A DNA stretch of 64,000 nucleotides from Paenibacillus sp. S150 (GTDB taxonomy: Bacteria > Bacillota > Bacilli > Paenibacillales > Paenibacillaceae): assembly GCF_019352175.1 (NCBI RefSeq), contig NZ_JACBYI010000001.1:124001-188000 (forward strand). The letters are read 5' to 3'. Both the position numbers and the translations under genes were made by a program. Numbering within the stretch: the stretch's first letter is position 1; each line of letters starts with the position of its first letter. Shown piece by piece: positions 9,203 through 17,508 of this stretch. A model generated the notes under the pieces. That model was not told where the DNA came from. It worked only from the letters and a program-made list of their open reading frames with translations, and did not search any database.

Positions 9203-9286
9203 CCTCTCCTCATCGGCACAGTAAGGCTCAAGCCCAACCCAAAATCATCTTTGTTCAGGTTTACCTTATCCTAAAAAGGAATCTTT

Positions 9287-9312
9287 GTTTAGTTATCATT
9301 TGGTTTACATTT
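9287..9312. promoter_or_regulatory. Candidate operator upstream of the FAD oxidoreductase
   Basis: The 26-base stretch starting GTTTAGTTAT and ending TTTGGTTTACATTT recurs with two differences at 10604-10629, upstream of the AraC gene. It contains two GTTTA half-sites 16 bases apart, the direct-repeat layout common for AraC-family binding sites. A third partial match (ATCTTTGTTCAGGTTTACC) lies at 9247-9265, closer to the gene. Confidence 0.45.
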
Positions 9313-9392
9313 CTGTGCCGGATGAAAGGAAACAGCCCTCTGGAACGGGCAGGGCGGAAACACCGTCCGGCAATGATTAATGCAGGCTCCGC

Positions 9393-10355
9393 TCAAAGCC
9401 CGCTCTTCCGGTGCATGGTCCGGTAATGACCGGGCGGAACTCCGGCCAGCCGCTTGAAGCTACGGCAAAAATGCGATAAATCCTGAAATCCGGAGGCCGC
9501 GGCAACCTCGGTCAGCGGCAAGGTTCCGGCTTCCAGCAGCTCTTTGGCCCGGTTAATCCGGTAAGCCATTAAATATTCCTTGATTGCGAGGCCAATCTCC
9601 TGTTTGAATATCCGGTGCAGATAGGAGCGGGACAGATGGAAATAACGGGACATCTCTTCCAGCCGGAAGCTGTCTCTGTAGTTGCCGGCAATGTATGCAA
9701 TCATTTGCTCCGATAACTGCTTCATCCTTGCATCGGCCGGACGGGAGGGCAACTGCCCGGACACCGGGCGGATCAAGACCGCGAACAGCCGGAGCACAAG
9801 ACTTTGCACCGCCAGGGTATAGCCTTCTTGCCTGTCTGCCAGTTCGCCTTCCAATTGCCGCATAATCTCTTGGACGCTCTCCAGCCGGCCAATGTTCAAC
9901 TGCCATAAGAGCGATCCGTCTCTCTCGCCGGGCAGCCATTCGCGGACCAGTTGTCCTGCGGAATGATCCACCTGGCAGAGTCTGTCCAGATAGCTCTTGT
10001 CAACGGAAAGAATCAGCCGGTGCAGCGGCCGGCCTCCGGTCGACCTGGGCATATGCAGCACGGACGGATTGACAATAACCAGACTGCCCCCATTGATTTC
10101 GTATATGTTATTACCGGCAATAAACCTGCCGCTGCCGTTCAGGCAGAGATAGCATTCATAGCCCGAATGTGAATGCGGCGCCGGCTGCAGGATTTCACTG
10201 CACCGCTGCACGCATTGTACAGGGAAATCCGCAAGCGCCCTGTCGGTAAGATGATCGACGACGCAGGGTTCCTGCTCCCCGGAGGGGGCGGCAGACAGCG
10301 GCTCCGGACAAGTCTCTGAATGTTCCATGCTGGGTATCCCACGCTTTCCCGTCAT
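9393..10355 (-). CDS. AraC family regulator with cupin sensor domain
   Basis: Cytoplasmic one-component regulator. A cupin-like sugar-sensing half (about residues 40-190, with PHSHSGYECYLCLNGSG and VIVNPSVLHMP) is followed by a C-terminal AraC double helix-turn-helix (about 215-312, FHLSRSYLHRIFKQEIG and SGFQDLSHFCRSFKRLAGVPPGHYR). At 320 residues it is slightly longer than usual. The first ATG (10355) has no ribosome binding site, and the ATG at 10328 has only a weak one, so the start is open. It probably controls the adjacent FAD oxidoreductase gene, with which it shares a 26-base upstream element. Confidence 0.88.
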   Translation of the reverse strand: MTGKRGIPSMEHSETCPEPLSAAPSGEQEPCVVDHLTDRALADFPVQCVQRCSEILQPAPHSHSGYECYLCLNGSGRFIAGNNIYEINGGSLVIVNPSVLHMPRSTGGRPLHRLILSVDKSYLDRLCQVDHSAGQLVREWLPGERDGSLLWQLNIGRLESVQEIMRQLEGELADRQEGYTLAVQSLVLRLFAVLIRPVSGQLPSRPADARMKQLSEQMIAYIAGNYRDSFRLEEMSRYFHLSRSYLHRIFKQEIGLAIKEYLMAYRINRAKELLEAGTLPLTEVAAASGFQDLSHFCRSFKRLAGVPPGHYRTMHRKSGL

Positions 10356-10603
10356 TTAAAATGCAAGGGTACAGCTGCTCCATGGAAGCGGTTATGTGTA
10401 TCGTTCAGGAGATTTTATGCTGTTCAAGGTTTATATTATCACCACAGAAAGAAATCGGAAAAGGATTTATCTTGAGCCGGCCAAGAACGAATTCAGCCTC
10501 CGCTAAAGCTTCTCACGAAGCTGTTGCCGGCGGCTGACAGCTCTGTGCCGGAATAGTATCAGTGCTGTAAAAACCCGTTTTTCATAATCAAAAACAAGCT
10601 GGC

Positions 10604-10629
10604 GTTTAGTTATATTTTGGTTTACATTT
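10604..10629. promoter_or_regulatory. Second copy of the candidate AraC/LacI operator
   Basis: This stretch matches 24 of 26 bases with 9287-9312. It lies about 250 bases upstream of the AraC start and 290 bases upstream of the LacI start, and it ends 13 bases before repeat B. Either regulator could be the binding partner. Confidence 0.4.
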
Positions 10630-10642
10630 TAAACATGTACAA

Positions 10643-10700
10643 GTGGAAACGGCTTCGCCGTCCTTATAAGGACGGTATCCGTTTCAGCGAGAAAGATAAG
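10643..10700 (+). repeat. Palindromic repeat B, copy 2
   Basis: This 58-base element begins GTGGAAACGG and ends GAGAAAGATAAG. It is identical base for base to 43076-43133. It nests a perfect 18-base palindrome, CCGTCCTTATAAGGACGG, inside outer arms GAAACGG and CCGTTTC, with a small CGGC-TTC-GCCG hairpin overlapping the left arm. Confidence 0.85.
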
Positions 10701-10726
10701 GCTAATTTTTACGTGAAACATATAAA

Positions 10727-10879
10727 CCTGAATTTCGAAAGTAAGTATCCACAAATCATCTAAAAGCTCTACACGAAGGGATTTCTTGCTAAAAATAGCT
10801 TGCACCAAATGGGCGAAGGAAAAAGAGGGTTTATCCCTTGTCCTTTCTGGATTTGTTCAATTCACTTTCGAAATTCAGG
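10727..10879. repeat. 16-base inverted repeat enclosing 121 bases
   Basis: CCTGAATTTCGAAAGT (10727-10742) is the exact reverse complement of 10864-10879. Outside the arms, GAAAGATAAG (10691-10700) faces CTTATCTTTT (10887-10896). The enclosed stretch carries no gene. The structure resembles a miniature inverted-repeat element abutting repeat B. The right arm lies about 45 bases before the LacI start, so it may also shape that promoter or leader. Confidence 0.55.
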
Positions 10880-10922
10880 ATAAATTCTTATCTTTTAACA
10901 AAAAGGAGGCTTAACCATACCA

Positions 10923-11951
10923 ATGAGCCGGAAAAAAGTCACTTTACAGCAGCTGGCAGCCGAGCTGGGACTAAGCCGGATGACCGTCTCCAAGGCGCTG
11001 CGCGGCTTGCCGGGAATGTCGCTGGAGACGCGCAGAGAGGTGCTGGAGCTGGCGCAGAAGATAGGCTACCGCACCCGGGAGCAGGTGGACAGCGGACTGC
11101 TTGAACGGACATCGCTGGCAGCCATCCGCCAGCGCCGCTTTTTCATTGTGCTGGAAGATCAGTCCTCAGGGCCAAACAGCATTCATATGGAGCTGATTAA
11201 AGGCCTGAATGAGGGCTACCGGGGAACAGGCTGTCTGGTAACGCCGCTGTTCCTTCCTCCCGCACTGCCGGCGGGCGCTGCTCCTTTTGCCGGTTGGGCT
11301 GAAGACAGCGGACTTCTGTATGCGGACGGAATTTTTATTCCGCCGATGATCCTGCCTGATATTGAGCAGCTGCTGCTGCAGCTCCCGCTTCCCCGTGTCC
11401 TGATTAATTTCCCGCCTTCCGGGGCTGCGGCAGACAGCGTAATTTGGGATGTGTATGATTCCGTCCGGCAGGGTGTAGGCAGATTGGCGGCCAAAAGTCC
11501 CAGCCGTATTCTTTATGTAGGCGATACCAGCAGCACCAGAGGCTTTCGCCTTCGCTGGTCCGCCTTTCTGGATGCGATGGACGGACTGGGAATCCGCGTA
11601 GACCCGGCGCAGCATCTCACCTTTCCCTTTAGTCCCGAATACCCCTGGCAGCAGCGCTTCCAGCAGCTGCTCCAGCCGGGCGTCCCCTATGCCATCCTTA
11701 ATACGATTGAAGGCAACCTGCCCTGGGTCCATTATTTGTGTACTCAGGCCGGCTTGCAGATTCCGGACCCCTGTTCGCTTGTGACCCTCGATGTCAAGCA
11801 GACCCAGGAATACGCGGGCGTCGATTATTTCTATATGCCGGTGCAGGAAACCGGCTCCCGCGCAGCGGACCTGATGCTCTGGAGAATTGCCAATCCGCAC
11901 CGTCCCTATGAACATGTCAGGATACAGGGGCATTTTCTTTCCAGGCCTTAA
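10923..11951 (+). CDS. LacI family transcriptional regulator
   Basis: This protein has 342 residues. The N-terminal LacI helix-turn-helix is clear (VTLQQLAAELGLSRMTVSKALRGLP, residues 5-29, then the hinge near 50). A periplasmic-binding-protein-like effector domain follows, with the typical ending (YFYMPVQETGSRAADLMLWRI). The DNA-binding part is well conserved while the effector part is divergent, so the ligand cannot be guessed. ATG follows AAAAAGGAGG with 13 bases spacing. It is alone on its strand; neighbours are the AraC/FAD pair and the secreted phosphodiesterase-like gene facing it. Its targets are not visible. Confidence 0.9.
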   Translation: MSRKKVTLQQLAAELGLSRMTVSKALRGLPGMSLETRREVLELAQKIGYRTREQVDSGLLERTSLAAIRQRRFFIVLEDQSSGPNSIHMELIKGLNEGYRGTGCLVTPLFLPPALPAGAAPFAGWAEDSGLLYADGIFIPPMILPDIEQLLLQLPLPRVLINFPPSGAAADSVIWDVYDSVRQGVGRLAAKSPSRILYVGDTSSTRGFRLRWSAFLDAMDGLGIRVDPAQHLTFPFSPEYPWQQRFQQLLQPGVPYAILNTIEGNLPWVHYLCTQAGLQIPDPCSLVTLDVKQTQEYAGVDYFYMPVQETGSRAADLMLWRIANPHRPYEHVRIQGHFLSRP

Positions 11952-11978
11952 ACACCGTCGAAGTTCAGCGAACGCCAA

Positions 11979-12007
11979 AGCAGCCGGCTGTATACCTGCC
12001 GGCTGCT
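11979..12007. terminator. Intrinsic terminator between convergent genes
   Basis: AGCAGCCGGC pairs with GCCGGCTGCT around a nine-base loop, followed by TGCTAAATTTTAAA. It lies 28 bases after the LacI stop and just before the end of the convergent minus-strand gene, so it may serve both directions. Confidence 0.7.
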
Positions 12008-12024
12008 TGCTAAATTTTAAAGGC

Positions 12025-14037
12025 TCAATATATCTTAATCGAGCTGGTCAGATCATTGAAGCCATCATCTGACAAGGAAGCATCATCGGCCGTTTTTGTA
12101 ACCTTGGCTCCCCCAAAATTATTATCCTCATACAGCTCTACGGTACAGCCGCCAAACACCTTCAAGGAAGTGATGCTGTCGTTCGCTATTCCTGCTTCCT
12201 GAAGCTGGGCTAATGTGTAATTGCCTTTGGGCAGTGTAACTGCAGTCCCCGCATAACCCCCATCCTTATAGAACGTTGCTCCTGCCGACAAACCGTAGGC
12301 TTCAAATTCATAAATTCTGGCGGCAGTGTTTCCGCTGCTCGCTGCGGCATCCGTTATATACAGCCTTAGGTACCTTCCGAAGATATTGACATTGTGCGTT
12401 GTAACATTGGCTTTGTTGTCAGTAACATTCACCGCATCCGTCCATGTCGTGCCATCCAGGCTGTACTGTATCTGGTAGGCAACTGTATTGTAGCCTGCAG
12501 CCTCCCCGCCGCTGGCGGCATGCTTGACGACGAACTGGTATACATTATTCACCTGCCCCAGATCCACCTTCAGCCAATGCGGCTCGGCTCCCGATGCGCA
12601 CCATTTGGTGCTCATAGATCCGTCTGAGGCCAGAACCGTCTCTTCGCCGGTGTTATGCGCATCTGCTGTCAGTGCGCCGGTGGACACAACATTCAAATTG
12701 TCGTACAGCTCAATCTCCGCAATCTGAAGGCTTGTTCCGTTGCGGCTTGTCATGTTCAGCCTGTAATATTCATAAGCTGCCGTGTTGCTGAATTTATACT
12801 CCTTGACCTGGTACCTGGCGTCAAAGGTCTGGTTGCTCCGGGTATCGACCGTTGTCCAGTTGGCGCCGTCATTGGAGCCATGCAACGTCCAGCTTTGGGG
12901 GTCCCTCTCCGGATAGTCATTGGCTGATGTCAGCTTATATCGGTTAATGGCAAATTCACTCCCGTTGGCAAAACGATACTGGAGCCATACATTTGTGCCA
13001 TGAGGTGTATAATATTTGGTCTTGTTGGAATTGTCAAAAGCCTTGGCCGCTTCTTCACCGGCCGGACTGTCCGTATACAGGGCGGATACCGTTCCGCCGC
13101 TGCCGCGGTCAGGCGAAGGTTCACCAGTCAAAGGAATATCCATGTTCAATTCCACCGGATAATGGTCGGACGGGTATAAGCCGTTCTCGGAATACCGGTC
13201 GATCGCTATGGAGTTTATGCGAATTCCATTGCGGTGAAAAATCCAGTCGATATGCTCATTAGGAATGTCCGTCTCATCCGTCCATCCATGGCCGGTTGAA
13301 TCATCCGTCCATGTTTTCCCGGCCTGAACCCAGGTATCCTCAAAATCCGAGTTCTGGATAATGCTGTAGGCAGCGGTGGTTTCCGAGGAATTCAGATCAC
13401 CGCCGATAAATACGGGAACATTGTCAGCGGTTACATATTTCTTTATCCGGTCAATAATCAGGTTTGCGCTTTGCTGCTTGGCCGCCTCCACGAGCGAAAA
13501 ATGCGTGTTGAAGTAGTAAAAAACGGCTCTGCTGTTCCCTTTAGCCTGAAATTTCGCCCATGTGGCGACCCTTGGCCAAGTGGAATCATAGGAGCTGTAG
13601 CTTCCGGGTACGTCCGGGGTATCGCTCAGCCAGAATTGTCCGCTTTCCAAAACTGTGAATTTATCCGTTCTGTACATGATGTTGGAATACTCATCGGTTG
13701 TGTTGCCAAACCGTGATACGCCAATGGAAGCATAGCTGTTGTTCAAATTGCTTATAAAATAGTCTATCTGCGTTTGGAACGCTTCCTGCATTCCTATGAT
13801 ATCGGGACCAAAACCATTGATGACATTTACGGCTCTTCCCTTTCTGTTATCCCACGAATTCACAGTCCCGTCATCTCCATGCAAATTTCTGATGTTGAAG
13901 GACATCAGCTTTACATTGTACTCGTCTGAGCCTGTTGCATGCACTTTGTTAGCAGAGAGCATTCCCACACTTAGGCTTGTCATAAAAACTGCTGCGAGGG
14001 CCAATCTGATCCACTTCATTTTACTTTTTTTCATCAT
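12025..14037 (-). CDS. Secreted endonuclease/exonuclease/phosphatase-family protein with discoidin and crystallin-like domains
   Basis: Predicted exported metal-dependent phosphodiesterase, 670 residues. A signal peptide is likely cleaved after VHA (residue 34). The catalytic EEP domain spans about 40-305 and shows its key motifs: SFNIR with Asn48, GMQE with Glu85, IGGDLNSSE, EHIDWIF and PSDHYPV. Two F5/8-type (discoidin) carbohydrate-binding domains follow at about 315-450 and 450-585. A beta/gamma-crystallin-like domain ends the protein (VELYEDNNFGG near 640). The domains suggest a surface glycan carrying phosphodiesters rather than nucleic acid. The gene is last in the row behind the transporter and YesM/YesN genes on the same strand, with a 63-base gap, and may share their regulation. 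Confidence 0.85.
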   Translation of the reverse strand: MMKKSKMKWIRLALAAVFMTSLSVGMLSANKVHATGSDEYNVKLMSFNIRNLHGDDGTVNSWDNRKGRAVNVINGFGPDIIGMQEAFQTQIDYFISNLNNSYASIGVSRFGNTTDEYSNIMYRTDKFTVLESGQFWLSDTPDVPGSYSSYDSTWPRVATWAKFQAKGNSRAVFYYFNTHFSLVEAAKQQSANLIIDRIKKYVTADNVPVFIGGDLNSSETTAAYSIIQNSDFEDTWVQAGKTWTDDSTGHGWTDETDIPNEHIDWIFHRNGIRINSIAIDRYSENGLYPSDHYPVELNMDIPLTGEPSPDRGSGGTVSALYTDSPAGEEAAKAFDNSNKTKYYTPHGTNVWLQYRFANGSEFAINRYKLTSANDYPERDPQSWTLHGSNDGANWTTVDTRSNQTFDARYQVKEYKFSNTAAYEYYRLNMTSRNGTSLQIAEIELYDNLNVVSTGALTADAHNTGEETVLASDGSMSTKWCASGAEPHWLKVDLGQVNNVYQFVVKHAASGGEAAGYNTVAYQIQYSLDGTTWTDAVNVTDNKANVTTHNVNIFGRYLRLYITDAAASSGNTAARIYEFEAYGLSAGATFYKDGGYAGTAVTLPKGNYTLAQLQEAGIANDSITSLKVFGGCTVELYEDNNFGGAKVTKTADDASLSDDGFNDLTSSIKIY

Positions 14038-14100
14038 TTCACTCCCTTTTTGGATTTCAGCTTAATTGTGCGCCCTGTACTCTGTCGGTGAACAGCCATA

Positions 14101-15627
14101 CTACTTTTTAAACACCTTGCTGAAATAACTCAAATCATTGAACCCGGTCATACCGGAGATGTTTTGAAGCTTCAGGCTATCGTCCTGGAGAAGCTCTTTT
14201 GCTTTTTCCAGCCGCAGCCTTGTGATGTATTCAACAAAATTTTCTCCGGTATTTTTTTTGAACTGCTTGGAGATATATTCCCTGCTGAAAAAAAACTTCT
14301 TTGATAACAGCTCCAAATCTATTTTCTCGTAGTAATACGTATCTATATATTTCAAAATATTGCTAAAAGCCGCTCCGCCGATTTCCTTTTTCAAAGTAAA
14401 AACCTTAGCGGTTACGCTATCCGCTAACTGGAGCATCCATTGTTTGATCTGCTCCGTATCTCCTGTGTACTTAATAAATTCGAGAACCTGTTCATTGCCT
14501 TCGAGCGCAAGGCCCAACGCGCTGAGGCCCTTATTCATCATCGTTATGAATTCAATGCAGAGCAGCTCAAGCTCGCCGATGCTTACCCTTCCGTGCTGCA
14601 GGATCTCCTTGAACAGGGATTCGATCGCCTGCTTGATGGGCCCCTCATCACCATACTTTAAGGAATTCAACACACCTTCTTCCTTTTTTTGGAATGAATA
14701 CCTGCCCATTTCCCTGCTCCTGCCGCCCGTACTGGCCAAATAAATTTTCGTTTCAGCAAGAAGATTACTGTTTTTCAGCACATGCCGCATTCTTTTAAAT
14801 TCCAGGGTGGCCGCATGCGATTGGTGCTCAAGACTGGCAATCATCAGGCAGATCAGTCCCGTTTTGCTGCGGATGGCCCCTTCAATCCCTTCAAGACTTG
14901 CCGTAAGATTATCGATATTCCTGCCCTGCCCGGCGGCTGATACATTGATGCTTACAATTAGTTCACGGGTTTCATTTAAGGGCTTTATCTTCACTTTATC
15001 AGGGTGAATCCCTATTTCTTCGCGAATTATGTTATCCATATTGTAAAAAAGCAAATCAGGGATGCCATTGTACCGGGTAAGCTCTACTTCGTGAAAATTC
15101 ACGGGTTTGATAAGAACCAGTGCATATCTGTCCATATCCTTTACCAGATTTTCAAATATAACGCTCGACTCATCGCTGTTGCCGTACAGCAGGCTTGAAT
15201 GGACCGAAATCCCCGGAAGCATCCCCGGAGGCTCCGAATGAGGGCCGGGCGGGTCACTGTGCATTTCCTCTATTCCCTTTTTCAGAGCTGCGAGAAGCTC
15301 CTCCTGCTTGATGGGCTTAAGTAAATAATCAACCACCTTCGACCTTATGGCGATTTTCGTATATTCGAAATCGGAATAACCGCTGATCACGATGACCTTG
15401 AACCGTTCGTTCATTTGATTCAGAACATCCAATAAGCCGATCCCGTCCAGGCGTGGCATTTTCATGTCGGTGATGATTAATTCGGGCTTACGCTGATGGA
15501 TGATTGCCAGCGCCTCTTCCCCGTTCCCGGCCTCAAGAATCTCCTGAAAGCCCAACGCCTCAAAATCAACCAGCATTTTAGCGGTTTCCCTGGCGCTTCG
15601 CTCATCGTCTATTATCAGCAGTCTCAT
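14101..15627 (-). CDS. YesN-type response regulator, AraC output; C-terminus cut by an in-frame TAG
   Basis: Partner of the adjacent YesM-type kinase, whose stop overlaps its start by four bases. The receiver domain (about 1-120) has D7/D8, phospho-acceptor D54 in IITDMKMP and Lys in YLLKPIK. A C-terminal AraC domain (about 405-508) ends FNDLSYFSKVFKK. The TAG at 14101-14103 stops the protein just short of the usual end. The same frame continues with YGCSPTEYRAHN to a TAA at 14062-14064, exactly the conserved tail of this family. It therefore looks like a recent Tyr-to-amber change, or a base-calling error. The truncated protein lacks about a dozen residues after the last recognition helix and may still function. 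Confidence 0.9.
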   Translation of the reverse strand: MRLLIIDDERSARETAKMLVDFEALGFQEILEAGNGEEALAIIHQRKPELIITDMKMPRLDGIGLLDVLNQMNERFKVIVISGYSDFEYTKIAIRSKVVDYLLKPIKQEELLAALKKGIEEMHSDPPGPHSEPPGMLPGISVHSSLLYGNSDESSVIFENLVKDMDRYALVLIKPVNFHEVELTRYNGIPDLLFYNMDNIIREEIGIHPDKVKIKPLNETRELIVSINVSAAGQGRNIDNLTASLEGIEGAIRSKTGLICLMIASLEHQSHAATLEFKRMRHVLKNSNLLAETKIYLASTGGRSREMGRYSFQKKEEGVLNSLKYGDEGPIKQAIESLFKEILQHGRVSIGELELLCIEFITMMNKGLSALGLALEGNEQVLEFIKYTGDTEQIKQWMLQLADSVTAKVFTLKKEIGGAAFSNILKYIDTYYYEKIDLELLSKKFFFSREYISKQFKKNTGENFVEYITRLRLEKAKELLQDDSLKLQNISGMTGFNDLSYFSKVFKK

Positions 15628-17480
15628 TGTTTTCCGCTCCCCTTCAAATGATGAAGCTCCCGCTCGCGAATAGGAAGGATTAACGCAATGGTGGTTTTTA
15701 CATCCGGGACACTTGTAATTTTCAGTCCGGCGTTTCCCTTATAGAGCAGCTTCAGCCTTACATTCACATTGTTGATCCCGATGCCGTCCCTTTTGTAAGG
15801 CTCCGCGTCTTCAAGCTTCGACATTTCCTGTTCCAGCTGAGCAACAAGCTCCGGCGTCATCCCTTTTCCGTTATCCGTTATTTCCAGGGTGCAGATATCT
15901 TCTACGCAGTAGCAATCGAGCTCAATTCTGTACCGGCCCGCGCGGTTCTCAAATCCGTGAATAAAACAGTTTTCGATCAGCGGCTGCAGGATCATTTTGG
16001 GCACAGCTATATTCTTCGCTGCCTCCTCGATATGAACAATCACTTCGAGATCCTCCAGATACCTGAATTTCTGTATCGCCAGATATTTATTTACGTAGTC
16101 CATCTCTTCTCCGAGCTCGACAATATCGCCTGAATTCTTCAAGCAATACTTCAAAATATCTCTTAGAGCCACTACAAGCGCATTAATCTCATAAGCGTCC
16201 CGTTTTAAGGCCATGCATTGAACTGTTTGCAGCGTATTGTATAGAAAGTGGGGATTGATTTGGGCCTGCAGCGCCAGCAGCTCTGCAGACCGTTGGGCCA
16301 GCTGCAATTTGTACCTTTCATTAAAAAGCTTGTTGATTTCTTCGGCCATCAAGTTAAACTTCTGGAATAGGAACGCAAACTCACTGCTTAAGGTTCTATA
16401 ATCGATTCGCACATTAAATTTGCCCGTCTCCATTTTTTTCATATTTTCCGCCAGCTTTTTAACCGGCAGCGACATCCGGTTGGAGATGAAAATGACAAGG
16501 ATAACAGCTGCGAGAATAAAAATGATGCTGAGCTCAACGTTCTCCCGGACGATGGAACGAACGGCTTGCTTCAAAATGGAAACCGGGATCACCTTCAGGC
16601 TTACATACAGGCTGTCGGGATCCTTATAATAAACTACCAGGTTGTTATGACCATTAAGCTTCATATACATATAGCCGTTTTTATTCGGATAATTTATATT
16701 TTTGAATTCGTTTACATCTTCAGCCTTCAGCTCGAAACCACCGTATCTGTACATGACCTGATTGCTCTCATTAAGCAGCAGGAGGCTTTCCCCATTCTTG
16801 AACCCTGCCATTGAATACTGTTTGTCGAGACTGCCGGTGTTGATGTCATAGGATAAAACCGCCAGTGTCTTGTTGGTTGCAATATCAAAGATCGCCTGGT
16901 TAAACGTAAATATCTCCGTCCCGGAATACACTTCATTTGCGCTTGTATACACAGGGGACAAATAACTCTTGCGCACGGGATCAATCCGATCGAGATAGGG
17001 AATCTTCACCGCCAGGCTGTCTTGATCAACATGCTCAAAGGCTTCATGCATATTCCGGGTGACGGCAAACATATTTTGATCATAAAATGTATAAAACCTT
17101 ATGCACTCTATCTCGGCTTTACTGTAAAGCATGGTCTTTAACCGGTCCTCCACATTTTTCCGGTGGTCCAAATCAAACTGTTCGGCCTTCAAATATTCGA
17201 AAACCGTATTATCATCATAAATATTCAGGACCAACGCTTTTATATCGTTGTAGTAACCGTCCAGATACTTGGCCATGAACACCATGCTGTTCGAATTTGT
17301 TGCTGCATACTCTTCCACCAGCTTGCCGGATATATTGGAATACGTGTAATAGGTTAAGGTGCTGAAGGGCACAACGGTGCCCGCCAAGATAAAGAGCAGC
17401 AGTCTTTTCCACATGGAACCGCCTATTAACGCATGCAGCAGAAACCCAATATGTTTTTTGATCAAGGCTGGTGCTTTCAT
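15624..17480 (-). CDS. YesM-type sensor histidine kinase
   Basis: This is a complete kinase of 618 residues. Its first membrane helix is at about residues 25-45, followed by an extracellular sensor domain of about 260 residues, a second helix near 305-325, HAMP (about 325-380) and the kinase core. Motifs are LQAQINPHFLYNTLQTVQ (phospho-acceptor), LQPLIENCFIHGFE (N box), ITDNGKGM and GIGINNVNVRLKLLY. Its gene sits between a CUT1 permease gene (28 bases upstream) and its response regulator (4-base overlap). It probably senses the sugar carried by this transporter or the solute bound to its binding protein, as in other transporter-linked YesMN systems. Confidence 0.94.
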   Translation of the reverse strand: MKAPALIKKHIGFLLHALIGGSMWKRLLLFILAGTVVPFSTLTYYTYSNISGKLVEEYAATNSNSMVFMAKYLDGYYNDIKALVLNIYDDNTVFEYLKAEQFDLDHRKNVEDRLKTMLYSKAEIECIRFYTFYDQNMFAVTRNMHEAFEHVDQDSLAVKIPYLDRIDPVRKSYLSPVYTSANEVYSGTEIFTFNQAIFDIATNKTLAVLSYDINTGSLDKQYSMAGFKNGESLLLLNESNQVMYRYGGFELKAEDVNEFKNINYPNKNGYMYMKLNGHNNLVVYYKDPDSLYVSLKVIPVSILKQAVRSIVRENVELSIIFILAAVILVIFISNRMSLPVKKLAENMKKMETGKFNVRIDYRTLSSEFAFLFQKFNLMAEEINKLFNERYKLQLAQRSAELLALQAQINPHFLYNTLQTVQCMALKRDAYEINALVVALRDILKYCLKNSGDIVELGEEMDYVNKYLAIQKFRYLEDLEVIVHIEEAAKNIAVPKMILQPLIENCFIHGFENRAGRYRIELDCYCVEDICTLEITDNGKGMTPELVAQLEQEMSKLEDAEPYKRDGIGINNVNVRLKLLYKGNAGLKITSVPDVKTTIALILPIRERELHHLKGSGKQ

Positions 17481-17508
17481 GTACGACCCTCTTCCAGTTT
17501 CCGGTAGA

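Larger units (their letters stand above)
10356..10922. other. Repeat-rich regulatory gap between divergent regulators
   Basis: This 567-base gap lies between the minus-strand AraC gene and the plus-strand LacI gene. It holds the second copy of the 26-base candidate operator, an exact copy of repeat B and a 16-base inverted repeat just before the LacI gene. No additional gene is credible; an open frame from 10838 is a shadow that runs into the LacI gene in another frame. Confidence 0.6.

Noticed and set aside
11166..11978. Open frame of 270 codons on the minus strand
   Set aside because: It lies wholly over the LacI gene, which has a clear domain structure and ribosome binding site. The antisense protein shows no recognisable motif.
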